From: JBMYTN01 sp049604415
Lineage (GTDB): Bacteria; Pseudomonadota; Alphaproteobacteria; Rhodospirillales; Rhodospirillaceae
Assembly (NCBI GenBank): GCA_049604415.1
Contig: JBMYTN010000024.1
Location: forward strand, 1 to 62,951
DNA length: 62,951 nt
Direction of reading: 5' to 3'
The translations under genes and the position numbers were made by a program. Shown here one piece after another: positions 18,501 to 26,833 of this stretch (position 1 is the stretch's first letter; each line of letters begins with the position of its first letter). The notes below the pieces were generated by a model. It was not told the origin of the DNA. It saw only the letters and a list, made by a program, of their open reading frames with translations, and searched no databases.

Positions 18501-19392
18501 CCACTTCATTGTCTTCACCACCCATTTTGTAATTGATCTTGATCGGTTCATTGTTTTGGGGGCGGGCGAGCAAAGACAATTCCTTCAAGGCGGCATAGCC
18601 ATTGGCCCATATGCGATCTAGGTCGCTGACGGCGGCAAACACTTCTGGCAATAGGAAAAAACCGGAGATGTTGGCTTTGGGTTCCAGTAGGTTGCGGATC
18701 ATAATCGCAACATCCAAGAACATCCCAGCCCCGGTTCCACCAACCAAAGAGCCAAACAAAAGCACGTTGACGCTCTGGGGATCTCCTACGGACTTGATGT
18801 CCCGGATTGCGTTTTCCAGCGTGTCGTGGATGGTTTCCATGCCACAAAGAAATCCAATCCGTCCCAGAGCCCTGAGCTGGCCTGCCCCTTGGCGGACTTC
18901 CTCACCATCGGGCAGCAGGGTGTCGTAGAGTCTTGCGGAGATTGGAAGAAACGAGTCGACCAGTTTGGCTGTGGCCGTTCCATCGCCCAAGATCTCGTCT
19001 TGTTTTGTTTCCCGGTTGCGCTGCATTTTTCTGGCGGTCCCAATGGCTTCGTCCATTGAGTCCCGCTTAATGGAGACTTCATGGTCCAACGTCGGGAGCG
19101 GAATAACGTCCCCAAATTGTTGCAGTTGTTGGCGGATTGCGCGTGGGAACGCTGCGGGAAGAAGCGGCTTTGCGGCGAACTCGTCACTGTCTGTGTCAAT
19201 GCCGACCGCGACCACATTTTTTGTTTCGAGAGCGCGGGCCAAGGATGTGTCAATGGCTTTGAGATGCGGTGCGGCTGGAGTGCCATAGGCTAAGGCATAG
19301 CGCACCGCCCGCACGCCGCTGCCCCCGACACCAACCAGGAGGAGATTGTTGTAGCTTGCGTCTGAAACGCCCGTATCTGTCATATCGATCAT
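15502..19392 (-). CDS. tubulin/FtsZ-like GTPase (Tubulin_2 family) with C-terminal zinc ribbons
   Basis: A 1296-residue protein. The N-terminus has the nucleotide-binding features of the tubulin/FtsZ superfamily: NNLLLVGVGGSGVRAV (T1 loop, residues ~16-30), a strand ending VGIDTDSDEF (~63-72), and GSLVGGTGAGMFLDVA (T4 loop signature, ~214-229). These match the Tubulin_2 family, which is far larger than FtsZ (~400 aa). Residues ~430-1000 are mainly helical with coiled-coil-like stretches. The C-terminus carries several Cys pairs: CPRC (~1085), CYHC (1192), CPRC, CHMC and CPHC (to ~1249), then an acidic Gly-rich tail. Start ATG overlaps the upstream vWA gene stop (ATGA) and has a strong AGGAGG six bases before it. 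The family has been proposed, not shown, to remodel membranes together with vWA proteins. Confidence 0.85.
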   Translation of the reverse strand: MIDMTDTGVSDASYNNLLLVGVGGSGVRAVRYALAYGTPAAPHLKAIDTSLARALETKNVVAVGIDTDSDEFAAKPLLPAAFPRAIRQQLQQFGDVIPLPTLDHEVSIKRDSMDEAIGTARKMQRNRETKQDEILGDGTATAKLVDSFLPISARLYDTLLPDGEEVRQGAGQLRALGRIGFLCGMETIHDTLENAIRDIKSVGDPQSVNVLLFGSLVGGTGAGMFLDVAIMIRNLLEPKANISGFFLLPEVFAAVSDLDRIWANGYAALKELSLLARPQNNEPIKINYKMGGEDNEVVIRKGDRALFEEIYLFDDTAMQVDGDLDGDLRRDAEVAAASRTMADTALALARPDIVSENKNKQNRLVGQARGTAETRRIFHSAKAWPLRPENVGNLAGTLFLTAYRDCIKTTISQLEIIEPIDTDLHSLENLRGCLQRSDEPIDGALTAETLNAEWTNTLDAFLQPAERILSESARSELKKMAKRLDSDVLEAWLKTNLGSSLFNIIASWKTQISQYPQDSHETLYENGSIVYQMPYEVVFDVLFSEKRLAKHLKYLTDLKAILESKRTYLSQGSVKTLERLSAEIRNAATVTQNKLSNENFSQDGVVTIKAPMEFFQQRVSFDAYQGGEKLKAQKLRKSTRPGPLVEDIQIIVSHIIDTIRKDILETSNPEADQGDSADAGTPKKIRTTVSKNAQIQAIERYISYSLSIKLSNIVDEILDLSKQNQGYLDKLETVSAQIAKEEFGYSTLFIEDKDVEHFVRIVGPMRRILSDLHIWLASENDKHIQARTRQNEIINAFEDSLKDARFESVNIKYNSADLLTNLIKKVGTLPKSLPPAVFIATLADIFTVGGLAEIQKKLRSAEDFTEIDYRNTLLDFITYSRKILSVWINQPEFELARLGGDIGIKESARKCQLTTFIQSRALGELSARHVTIALPDVGGRSHFEETAAKKAIRSAVNTVLQEVPIIAGYRSAQPLILNEQRYNAAFQLANIHKYQKQYKTVPEDIKPLYHVIVGGVSFPDIATEDSVSRSSGLLGTWNCDRHEEGELTFSIEVPSCPRCLEEYRRGKRRLSDIGRQHPETETEIPGVDQGSGTPTHVPTVLIKQFYNGAPTEERSFRPGTPGVFERQLKESGFVTELPDLDKTTKPEEHRIFPAVHVNPPKGHAGWEWVSRSANKNNRFIQFHKPSDPLFECYHCGFPTPHPTHFLPDGDFECPRCRRKLEACHMCSEDNGFLYEPDREDGDKTCPHCEKPMGPSPDISEANIDLDGNIDLTGGGSGSTRNTASEESNPPEGGGAE

Positions 19393-22300
19393 TCACAACC
19401 TCCTGGGGCGCCAATGCGAATATCATAGTGCGCGGAACAGTAGTCAGGCATGTTTAGTGATGAAGGCAGCAAGTAATATAATAAAATAGAAATTGCAAAC
19501 GCAAAGGTTGTTAATATTAATAGTGTTTTTCTGACATCACTTTGAACAACTTGGTGTGGAGTAACCAATATTGCAGAGTTTGAGTAACCTTTTAATTTGT
19601 AAAGAAATTGTGTTTTGCCATGAACCCAGGTGCTGATGACATATATAACGGCAGAAGCACCCAGAGCGGCAACTCCAATTAAAATAGTTGTAAAAATTCC
19701 ACTTATAACTCCAGTGACAGAGCCAAATATATTACTGATTATGGGTAATATAATTATTGCAGCGAATTTTGAAAAAAGAGCTTTTACAACATAGTCGACC
19801 CATGTGTATTGGGGGACAACACCATAAAGCCAAATCAAATAAACCAAGACAACAAGGCAAAACGCAAAGATTACATAAAAGAAAATAGACATAGGTTCAG
19901 GAGAATTAGTTAGTAAAAATTCTTGTCGGTCTGTATCTATTGGGTCTGTTCCCACTGGGGAAAAGAGTTGTCCCAAAAAAGCGGTCTCAAGCGGAATGGT
20001 AGGGTCCTGGATCTCCATGATGATGGTCCGCTCAAATGCGGTCAGGGCATTGGCGTTGCCCACGGTGTTTGGAATAGATTCGGAATGGCTCATATTGAGG
20101 ATAAAGGAATTCTCCGTTGAGCCCTGACCCAACCTTACCTGATAATCGGCCAAACTACCGAAGACCCGTTCAACTTTTACAGTCGCGATGGCAAGGGGTT
20201 TCTGTTCTGTACAGGTGGTCGGCAGAAAGAAATCGCAGACATCAACCAAGAACCCGATCACCCAATCCGTCGTCCGCGTTTCGACATTCTCGAGACGGAT
20301 CCTGGGTGGGTCAGCGATCCCCTCAGCCCGGGGGCTGTTAGAGCCTTGTCTGGTTTCCATCGAAAAGAAAAATTCAACCACATTAACCAGATAGGCTTGG
20401 GTGAGTTCATCCAGTGCGACAGGATCAGACCAGCTCAAGCCGGGCGCCAAGGGGACTGATCGCGCTAGGGACATGGAGCGATCTACGTCATCAGCCGCGC
20501 TGAACCTGATCCCGGTTATGGTGTCCAGATAGGGTCCCTCATTACGCACCAAGAATTTCAGTGTTTGATCGGAGGTGTCATAGGCGATGCCGTTTTGCCC
20601 AAAGTCTTGAACTTCCGTGATCAAGTTAGATGGAGGCATTGGGGGAAGGCGTTCCCAGCCTTCACAGTCACCGGCATTGCCTATCGGGACGCAGGCAAAC
20701 AGATTGTCCAGGCCCAGCAAGCCTTGTTGGTTTTGTTGGAGTGCGAAGGGTAATGCGACCGTGATCGTGGCTGGTCTTAAGCCGTCCAAGCCACCAAACT
20801 CTCCTTCAATCGGCACACTGAAGGCATTGCTCGGCATGGATTGCGGCGGCGTCCGGTCTTGTTGTCCAGTGATTAGGACACGCTCGGTCCGATAGGGGAT
20901 ATCCGCCGTAATCGTTAAAGTAAGCTCTGGACTGCCAATGTTCCAACTGCTCCGGCTGATTTCAATACTGTCAGCCGGGAGAACTGGACGAAAGGGCGGT
21001 GTAGCTTGATTACCATCATGGATGGTTATTAGTCGGATCCAAATCGCTCTTATGCTTTCCTCATCATGATTGAGGCGGGCCAAATTGATCCGAACGATCC
21101 GTCCTTCACCACCCGGCGAGACATAGGCATCTTCACTGCCATTCAAGGCACCATTGGCAAAGGTGACCTCATCTCTAAGGGCAACGCCCCGATCCGACGC
21201 ATCGCCGTCGACCAACCGAACTTCATCGAGGCGTAACAGGCTGGTTCGGTTTTCATTCACCACCCGAAATCTCAAAATCTGGTCGCCATTTTCGCCCTCC
21301 AGCGCCCAAGAGTTGTCGGGAATGGTCAAGGGCAGCACATCATCACTGGGACGTGCTGGAATGCTGATTTCAGGATTGCAAATGGCGGTATTTGCCCCAC
21401 TAAAAAGTTGTACTGAAAGGTTTTCTAAGGTCTCATAGCGTAATTTCCGCATCGCATCCGTATTGAAAGGGATGCGCACACGGGCCGTTTGACTGCCATT
21501 GGATTCTTGGGACCAAAGCACCCGTTGCCATTGATCGGTGGAGATAACTTCCTGACCGGCTCCGCGGATCCGGTAGCTTTCAATCGGTGGCATGATTGCG
21601 GTGGGGTGCCCATGTCGAAGGGTCAACTCTAAAAGGCCAGAGGTTCCTTCTGGGAGAGTCCAGGCATAGCTTTCCGGTCTACGCACGTCGGGACAAGAGA
21701 TTTCCGGGGCAACCTGATAGGAAATGTCGAGGGGGCTGGGTGCGCCGGCCGGCAGTCCTTCAGCAGTGGCACTGATCAATACCTCAATGCTGTTGCGCAT
21801 TTCTCGCAAAATAGGGTCAAACAATCCCTGGTCACGTAAAATTTCAATCTGAAGATTGATTGTTTTTTGCGTATTCGGGCCAACTATTCTTTGATCATTG
21901 GTGAGTCTGTCTAACTCACCCAATTGAACGCCATTGCTATTTGCAAAAATCAGACTGTCTATCGAAATATTGAAAGGATTGGGATTGTTTAGAATGACTT
22001 GAAGGGTAGGCCTTTGGTCTTCTCCATTTAAATATTGCAAGGTTGTCGAGGTGACATTGGGAGGGAGAGCCGCATCAGGTGCGGGAATAGCCAAGTCGAT
22101 AGCAATGCGAGAGGTCGCAGATCCCGTATTTGGGCGCGCTTCAATGAACAGGGATAATACGCCTGCTTCCAAATCAGGCCGCGCTTCCTCGGGTACCGTG
22201 AGGGACAAGCTCCGAGAGGTTTGGCCGGACAGGGCGTTCAGGGTGCCAGGAACGTCCAGTTGATAGGTCGGGGCTGTCGAGCCAGCAAATATAGAGGAAA

Positions 22301-23726
22301 TTGATAAGGGTGTATCGAGCTGATTGGTTAAGGTTAGGGTAAAGCTTGCCGGATCATTGGGTGGCATCAAAACGGTATCAATCGAAGCGGTTAACGGCAT
22401 CGATTGATTGACTTGTACTGTTAAGGGGTTGGTAGATTGGGCTTCTCCGCCGCTATCAAGATCATAGGAAACCGACAAGATCACTTCAGTGGCAGCGCCA
22501 ATGGAAGTGTTTTCGACCAATAACGGGCCGAGGACGACCTGTCGGTCAGGCGCAATGCTAACCGGGCCATTCGGGATGGTTGTTTGGATCAAGCTGCCCT
22601 GGAACGAAACTCCCAGAGAGGTAACAGAAACGGTGCGTCCTGTTGGGTTATTGACCGTTGCGGTGACTTCAATGGCATTGTCCCCAAGTTGGTTGATCGA
22701 TGTGCTGACGATCCCGAGTGGTGGCGCAAGCCGATTGATGACCGTGCGGGCGAACTGAGGACCGAAGCTGTCCGCGTCTTCAAAGGAAAACCGCTCTGCG
22801 CGCAACAGTGGCTGCAACACATTGGTGAGCAAGCCATCCCGGCTGGTGGTGATGGCGCATTGCGCATAGGGAGAGTTTTCAATCCTAAAGTTTGAAGACG
22901 ATAACTTAAGCTCCAAAAAGGTATAGAGCGGCGAATACAGACCGGTATTGCCAGCATTGACGGTTTCCGAAACACCAGCAGCCAACTCTGTTGGCAGGTT
23001 CCCAGACGTGTAAATGTCTTCCAGATCGCAAATACCCTCATTGGCGACATAAACACCACTGCGGACCAAACCGGCGTCGCCTCCATCTGCCAGTGAAATT
23101 TCGGATTGATCAAACGGATCATGGAGAAAGTCGCTGGCAATCAGCACCACCGCTTGCCGACCATCATTTTGTGCTGCGGCGATGGCTTGGTTATTTGCAA
23201 TATGCTGGAACAAACAAGTAAAATTGGTGGCATTATTATTAGGGTCCCGACCGGCATAGACCTGAAGGGCGGCATCAATGTCGCCACGGGAACTTGACGT
23301 TAAACCTTCTGCCAAAGCGGTTACATCGTCATCACAACTGTTGGCCTGTTCGCTAAGAGGCTGGTTTTCGCCAAAGCCATAGAGATAAAACCGTCCATTG
23401 CCATCCAGAACGGTTCGGTCCGACGCGGCGCTGAGCGGACTGTCGATCACGTCGATGACCATTTGCGACAACTGCGCTGCTGGGGTGGTGCCGTTGACGC
23501 GGTCATAGACCGAGCCGGACTGGTCCGCATAAACAAACAAATCAATCGGCGGGAACCGGGTCAGAGCACTGCTGCTGACCTCTGAATTTTGGGCAATCGC
23601 AGGCATCGGGGTGAGCGCGCCCGTACCGAAGGCTAACCCTTGTGCCACCAAAGTGGCAAAAGCGCTGGAAGCCAAACCACGCCTTATGGATCTAAGGATC
23701 GATTTTGATGGTTGTTCTACGCTCAT
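19389..23726 (-). CDS. giant vWA-domain membrane-anchored protein with beta-sandwich repeats
   Basis: A 1445-residue envelope protein. The N-terminus has a long signal-like segment (residues ~12-46, ending AIAQ). A von Willebrand A-like domain follows: IDLFVYADQSGSVYDR contains the MIDAS DxSxS at 68-72, then QAVVLIASDFLHDPFD. From ~340 to ~1250 there are repeated Ig-like/CARDB-like beta-sandwich segments (for example NALSGQTSRSLSLTVPE and similar). The last ~165 residues hold about four transmembrane helices starting IFFYVIFAFCLVVLVYLIWL. The start is placed at ATG 23726, 30 codons into the longest frame, because the signal peptide begins there and a sigma-54 promoter lies at 23775-23790. The bulk should be periplasmic and tethered to the inner membrane, linking the envelope to the cytoplasmic tubulin-like protein (inference). 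Confidence 0.8.
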   Translation of the reverse strand: MSVEQPSKSILRSIRRGLASSAFATLVAQGLAFGTGALTPMPAIAQNSEVSSSALTRFPPIDLFVYADQSGSVYDRVNGTTPAAQLSQMVIDVIDSPLSAASDRTVLDGNGRFYLYGFGENQPLSEQANSCDDDVTALAEGLTSSSRGDIDAALQVYAGRDPNNNATNFTCLFQHIANNQAIAAAQNDGRQAVVLIASDFLHDPFDQSEISLADGGDAGLVRSGVYVANEGICDLEDIYTSGNLPTELAAGVSETVNAGNTGLYSPLYTFLELKLSSSNFRIENSPYAQCAITTSRDGLLTNVLQPLLRAERFSFEDADSFGPQFARTVINRLAPPLGIVSTSINQLGDNAIEVTATVNNPTGRTVSVTSLGVSFQGSLIQTTIPNGPVSIAPDRQVVLGPLLVENTSIGAATEVILSVSYDLDSGGEAQSTNPLTVQVNQSMPLTASIDTVLMPPNDPASFTLTLTNQLDTPLSISSIFAGSTAPTYQLDVPGTLNALSGQTSRSLSLTVPEEARPDLEAGVLSLFIEARPNTGSATSRIAIDLAIPAPDAALPPNVTSTTLQYLNGEDQRPTLQVILNNPNPFNISIDSLIFANSNGVQLGELDRLTNDQRIVGPNTQKTINLQIEILRDQGLFDPILREMRNSIEVLISATAEGLPAGAPSPLDISYQVAPEISCPDVRRPESYAWTLPEGTSGLLELTLRHGHPTAIMPPIESYRIRGAGQEVISTDQWQRVLWSQESNGSQTARVRIPFNTDAMRKLRYETLENLSVQLFSGANTAICNPEISIPARPSDDVLPLTIPDNSWALEGENGDQILRFRVVNENRTSLLRLDEVRLVDGDASDRGVALRDEVTFANGALNGSEDAYVSPGGEGRIVRINLARLNHDEESIRAIWIRLITIHDGNQATPPFRPVLPADSIEISRSSWNIGSPELTLTITADIPYRTERVLITGQQDRTPPQSMPSNAFSVPIEGEFGGLDGLRPATITVALPFALQQNQQGLLGLDNLFACVPIGNAGDCEGWERLPPMPPSNLITEVQDFGQNGIAYDTSDQTLKFLVRNEGPYLDTITGIRFSAADDVDRSMSLARSVPLAPGLSWSDPVALDELTQAYLVNVVEFFFSMETRQGSNSPRAEGIADPPRIRLENVETRTTDWVIGFLVDVCDFFLPTTCTEQKPLAIATVKVERVFGSLADYQVRLGQGSTENSFILNMSHSESIPNTVGNANALTAFERTIIMEIQDPTIPLETAFLGQLFSPVGTDPIDTDRQEFLLTNSPEPMSIFFYVIFAFCLVVLVYLIWLYGVVPQYTWVDYVVKALFSKFAAIIILPIISNIFGSVTGVISGIFTTILIGVAALGASAVIYVISTWVHGKTQFLYKLKGYSNSAILVTPHQVVQSDVRKTLLILTTFAFAISILLYYLLPSSLNMPDYCSAHYDIRIGAPGGCE

Positions 23727-23774
23727 GAGCCCACGACCCGCTTTGCATTCGTCACAAGGTATTGCCCCGGTTAG

Positions 23775-23790
23775 GGCATTTTTTGTGCCA
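23775..23790 (-). promoter_or_regulatory. sigma-54 promoter of the vWA/tubulin-like operon
   Basis: On the minus strand the sequence is TGGCACAAAAAATGCC. The -24 GG and the -12 GC have exactly the 10-base separation required by sigma-54, and the -24 element TGGCAC is a perfect consensus. The expected transcription start, near 23764, is about 38 bp before the ATG at 23726. The adjacent upstream gene encodes a sigma-54 activator. An imperfect dyad GGTCCGTCGGGAC at 23849-23861, about 70 bp upstream, could be its enhancer site. Confidence 0.75.
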
Positions 23791-23873
23791 TTTTGCAGAG
23801 TCAGGGGAATCAAGCGCTTAGGAGGTTTTGACGGGCTAAGAACTGTAAGGTCCGTCGGGACAGAGCGGAGGAC

Positions 23874-24884
23874 TTAACAGTCGATGCCGCGTTGCCAATT
23901 GTTCTGCTCCATGCGTTTGTAAAGCGTCGGTCTGGAGATTCCGGCAATGTCTGCGGCCAAAGAGTAATTGTCTGGTGAGGCACGCAAGACCTCCAGAAGG
24001 AGGGCATTGTTTGATCTGATTGCCTGGGCGAGTTCGGCCAACCGAGGGGCCGCAATCTCGGATTCAAGCAACATGCCATAGAGCTCAGGCAGGCCTATAT
24101 CGCTGTTTGTGGTCCGATCTGCATATCCGACCACCTGGAAAACCACCCCGCGCAATTCTCGAAAATTACCCGGCCAGTTTAGGAGGCTGATCAACTTGAG
24201 CGCTTTGGGAGAGATTCGCCGTCCGCTATGGAGTGCGGGATAAGTCTCAAGGAGTTCTGCCTCAAAATGTTGGACGACCTTGGCCATATTAAACTTTCGC
24301 TTTGAAAGCGGCGGAAGGCTAAGGCGAAACAAGGCGAGGCGGTAATATAAGTCTTCGCGAAATTCCCCATTAGCAACGAGGTCAAGGAGATTTTTATTGC
24401 AGGTCGCAATGAACCTGACGTCAACCTTATGGACTTGGTTGGGGGCGCCCAAAGGTGTGACATTGCCCGTATCCATAACACCAAGCAGGCTGGCTTGGGA
24501 CTTGAGGCTCAGGGCATCAATGTCATCCAGGATTAGGGTGCCTTTGTGACACCCCCTCAGCAAGCCTTCCTCACGATGGTTTGCCCCCGTATACGCACCC
24601 TTTTCATGGCCAAACAGGGTTGCCACAAAGCTTTGTTCATGAAATTCCCCACAGCCGCGGATCGCCATGGGGTGTTTAGATCTCGGAGAATGGGTATGGA
24701 CCCATTGGGCAAGCGATGACTTTCCGGACCCTGTCTCGCCAACAATCAAAAGCGGCGCTTCTGATTGGGCCAGTAGGGTGCTTCTTTCTTGAAGATCATC
24801 GAGACCGAGCAAAACCCAGGGTGTTTCCGGCGGACCCAGTGCAGAGGACTCGGAACTAGACGGCTCGTTGCTAATTTTGTGCAT
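23874..24884 (-). CDS. PspF-like sigma-54 transcriptional activator (AAA+ and Fis-type HTH, no sensor domain)
   Basis: A 336-residue bacterial enhancer-binding protein. It has Walker A VGETGSGKSS (~48-57), the sigma-54 contact loop GAYTGA (96-101, the accepted Tyr variant of GAFTGA), Walker B TLILDDID (~116-123), and FREDLYYRLALFRLSLPP with the Arg-finger region. The C-terminal Fis-type helix-turn-helix is YSLAADIAGISRPTLYKRME. There is no receiver, GAF or PAS domain: the AAA+ module starts within ~25 residues, as in PspF (~325 aa). Activity is therefore probably controlled by an inhibitory partner. Together with the sigma-54 promoter at 23775-23790, it should drive the vWA/tubulin-like operon that starts 148 bp downstream on the same strand. 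Confidence 0.9.
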   Translation of the reverse strand: MHKISNEPSSSESSALGPPETPWVLLGLDDLQERSTLLAQSEAPLLIVGETGSGKSSLAQWVHTHSPRSKHPMAIRGCGEFHEQSFVATLFGHEKGAYTGANHREEGLLRGCHKGTLILDDIDALSLKSQASLLGVMDTGNVTPLGAPNQVHKVDVRFIATCNKNLLDLVANGEFREDLYYRLALFRLSLPPLSKRKFNMAKVVQHFEAELLETYPALHSGRRISPKALKLISLLNWPGNFRELRGVVFQVVGYADRTTNSDIGLPELYGMLLESEIAAPRLAELAQAIRSNNALLLEVLRASPDNYSLAADIAGISRPTLYKRMEQNNWQRGIDC

Positions 24885-25193
24885 GGTTCACACAGCGTCA
24901 AAACATTCATCGCGTGTTTATAGCCTAGTGAAAGCGTTTCAGCTTTAAAAGTACAATTTTAAGAAAAATAATTATATCAACTCATAGTAAAGTATCTACT
25001 TTAGAGATAATTTCCACTTTGGCCCAAGCGCCAAAGCCCTCTCAGATCAGACTGGCCCGCTTCATGTTTCAATCTGATCTGAAAAAAGCTTTATTTCAAA
25101 GGGCTAAAGGCGTGTTCATCCTCCCAGACCAACCCGTCCTTGAGCCTTAAATCGTCCTTGGATGCCAAAACCCGCTTGATCACCACGGTTACT
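24885..25193. other. intergenic region with three inverted repeats
   Basis: No gene is credible here. TGAAAGCGTTTCA (24929-24941) is LacI-operator-like with 5-bp arms. TAAAGTA-TC-TACTTTA (24988-25003) has perfect 7-bp arms. TCAGATCAGA (25042-25051) pairs with TCTGATCTGA (25073-25082) as a 10-bp stem with a 21-nt loop. The last has no T tract on the minus strand, so it is a weak terminator candidate for the kinase/ABC operon. The first two lie where the sigma-54 activator gene's promoter should be. Confidence 0.5.
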
Positions 25194-26822
25194 CTAGGAC
25201 CCAGTCTCCGCGATCCACTCAAACAGCCGGGCGACGGCTTCGGCTCCCGGGTCGTTATGGCCCGACAAGCTGCTTTCCGGCAGATAGCTCGCCCGACCGG
25301 CGCGGGCTCGGGTGATCTTGGCCGTTGCCTCGGCCCCGTCCCGGGCGGCTTGGGCAGCGGCAGCCCAACCATGGGGCAGGGCCTCCAGGGCCGGGAACAG
25401 GGCGTCGATCATGGTGCGATCCCCGGGCCGGGCACCACCCACCTGCTGCACCCGGTCCAATCCGGCCTTAAAGGCATTGATGGCGGTTTTTCCCCCGGCT
25501 GAGGCATCGCCCGCCGCAGCAAAAAAGATCGCCAGCAACACTCCGGAGGATCCGCCCATGGTCTGGCCCAGCTCCAGGCCAATGGCCCGATAGAGCTGGG
25601 TCTGGTCGGCCAAAGGCAGCCGGTCCAAGGCATCGATCAAGGCTTTGGCTGCCGTGGCCAAGGTGCTGCCCGTATCGCCATCGCCGGTTTTGGCGTCCAG
25701 GGCGTTCAGATCGGCCTCAATCTCGATCATCCGGGCGCAGCAGCCCTCCACAAAGGCGCGGGTCTCGTCATTCTTGGACGGGATTGGCTGGATCGGCGTC
25801 AAGCCATCGGGCAGCGGCAGAACGACCGCCGCATCCACCGCCAGGCAGCCGGGCCAGGCCCAAGGCGCGACCGGGGACAGCAAAGCGGCCTCGTCCGATT
25901 TGGTGGCGGGCAGCAGGGAAACGGAAAAACCCTGCATGTCCAGCGAGGTCATCATCGCCGCCGGACCGATCAGCCACCGGACCTGATCGCCAATCCGCGA
26001 CAGGCTCAGCTCCTGGGCCAGCACCGCCATTTCCAGTGGGGTCGCTCCGCCGAGATTGTTCAACAACGCCACATGGGGACCGGGGCCGATATTCGGGGCC
26101 AGCCGGTCGACCACCATTTCCATGGCGTCTTTGGCGTTGGAGAAATCAACCTGCTCAATCCCGGCCTCGCCATGGATGCCCAGGCCAAGCTCGGCCTTGC
26201 CTGGCCCGATCCGGTCTTCTTTGGGCGAGCCGGGAATGGTGCAGGTGTCGAGCGACATGCCGATGGAAACCACGCCCTTGATCACCCGATTGGCGGCTTC
26301 CGCGACCGTCTCCAGATCCGCGCCCTGTTCCGCCAGAGCTCCAGCGATTTTGTGGACAAATAAGGTGCCTGCCACCCCGCGCTGTTGTGGCAGATCGGGC
26401 AGGGCGATGTCGTCGTCCACCACCACCATGGTCACGGGCAGGCCTTGAGCGCGGGCGCGCTCGGCGGCCAAACCGAAATTCAAGCGGTCGCCGGTATAGT
26501 TCTTCACGATCAGCAGACAGCCCGCTTTGCCGGTCACCGCCAGAATCCCGGCCAGAACCGCATCCACCGAGGGCGAGGCGAACACCTCGCCACAGACCGC
26601 AGCGGTCAGCATGCCCTGGCCGACAAAACCCGCATGGCTTGGCTCATGGCCGGAGCCGCCGCCGGAGACCAACGCGACTTTGGATTTATCCCAATCGGTG
26701 CGGACCACGACCTTGATATGCGGATAGCCGTCCAACCGGGCCAGACGCCCGCCTGCAGTGCTCAACATGCCGTCAATGGCTTCGGTGACCAGCGTTTCCT
26801 TGGTGTTGATGAACTGCTTCAT
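25194..26822 (-). CDS. dihydroxyacetone kinase, fused DhaK-DhaL (ATP-dependent type)
   Basis: A 542-residue fused kinase. The DhaK part has LVSGGGSGHEPSHAGFVG and the covalent substrate-binding His in GLGIHGEAGIEQ (~218). The DhaL part has the Asp-rich magnesium/ATP site KTGDGDTGSTL (~377-387). Fused enzymes phosphorylate dihydroxyacetone, glyceraldehyde, or in some relatives C4 ketoses such as erythrulose, with ATP. It is the last gene of a CUT1 transporter operon, 11 bp after the second ATPase gene and preceded by AGGAGAACAACA. No polyol dehydrogenase is in the operon, so the imported compound may itself be a ketose (inference). Confidence 0.9.
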   Translation of the reverse strand: MKQFINTKETLVTEAIDGMLSTAGGRLARLDGYPHIKVVVRTDWDKSKVALVSGGGSGHEPSHAGFVGQGMLTAAVCGEVFASPSVDAVLAGILAVTGKAGCLLIVKNYTGDRLNFGLAAERARAQGLPVTMVVVDDDIALPDLPQQRGVAGTLFVHKIAGALAEQGADLETVAEAANRVIKGVVSIGMSLDTCTIPGSPKEDRIGPGKAELGLGIHGEAGIEQVDFSNAKDAMEMVVDRLAPNIGPGPHVALLNNLGGATPLEMAVLAQELSLSRIGDQVRWLIGPAAMMTSLDMQGFSVSLLPATKSDEAALLSPVAPWAWPGCLAVDAAVVLPLPDGLTPIQPIPSKNDETRAFVEGCCARMIEIEADLNALDAKTGDGDTGSTLATAAKALIDALDRLPLADQTQLYRAIGLELGQTMGGSSGVLLAIFFAAAGDASAGGKTAINAFKAGLDRVQQVGGARPGDRTMIDALFPALEALPHGWAAAAQAARDGAEATAKITRARAGRASYLPESSLSGHNDPGAEAVARLFEWIAETGS

Positions 26823-26833
26823 TGTTGTTCTCC

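Noticed and set aside
25091..25372. 93-codon minus-strand gene after the kinase
   Set aside because: Overlaps the well-supported kinase 3' end in another frame and lacks any domain or ribosome site.
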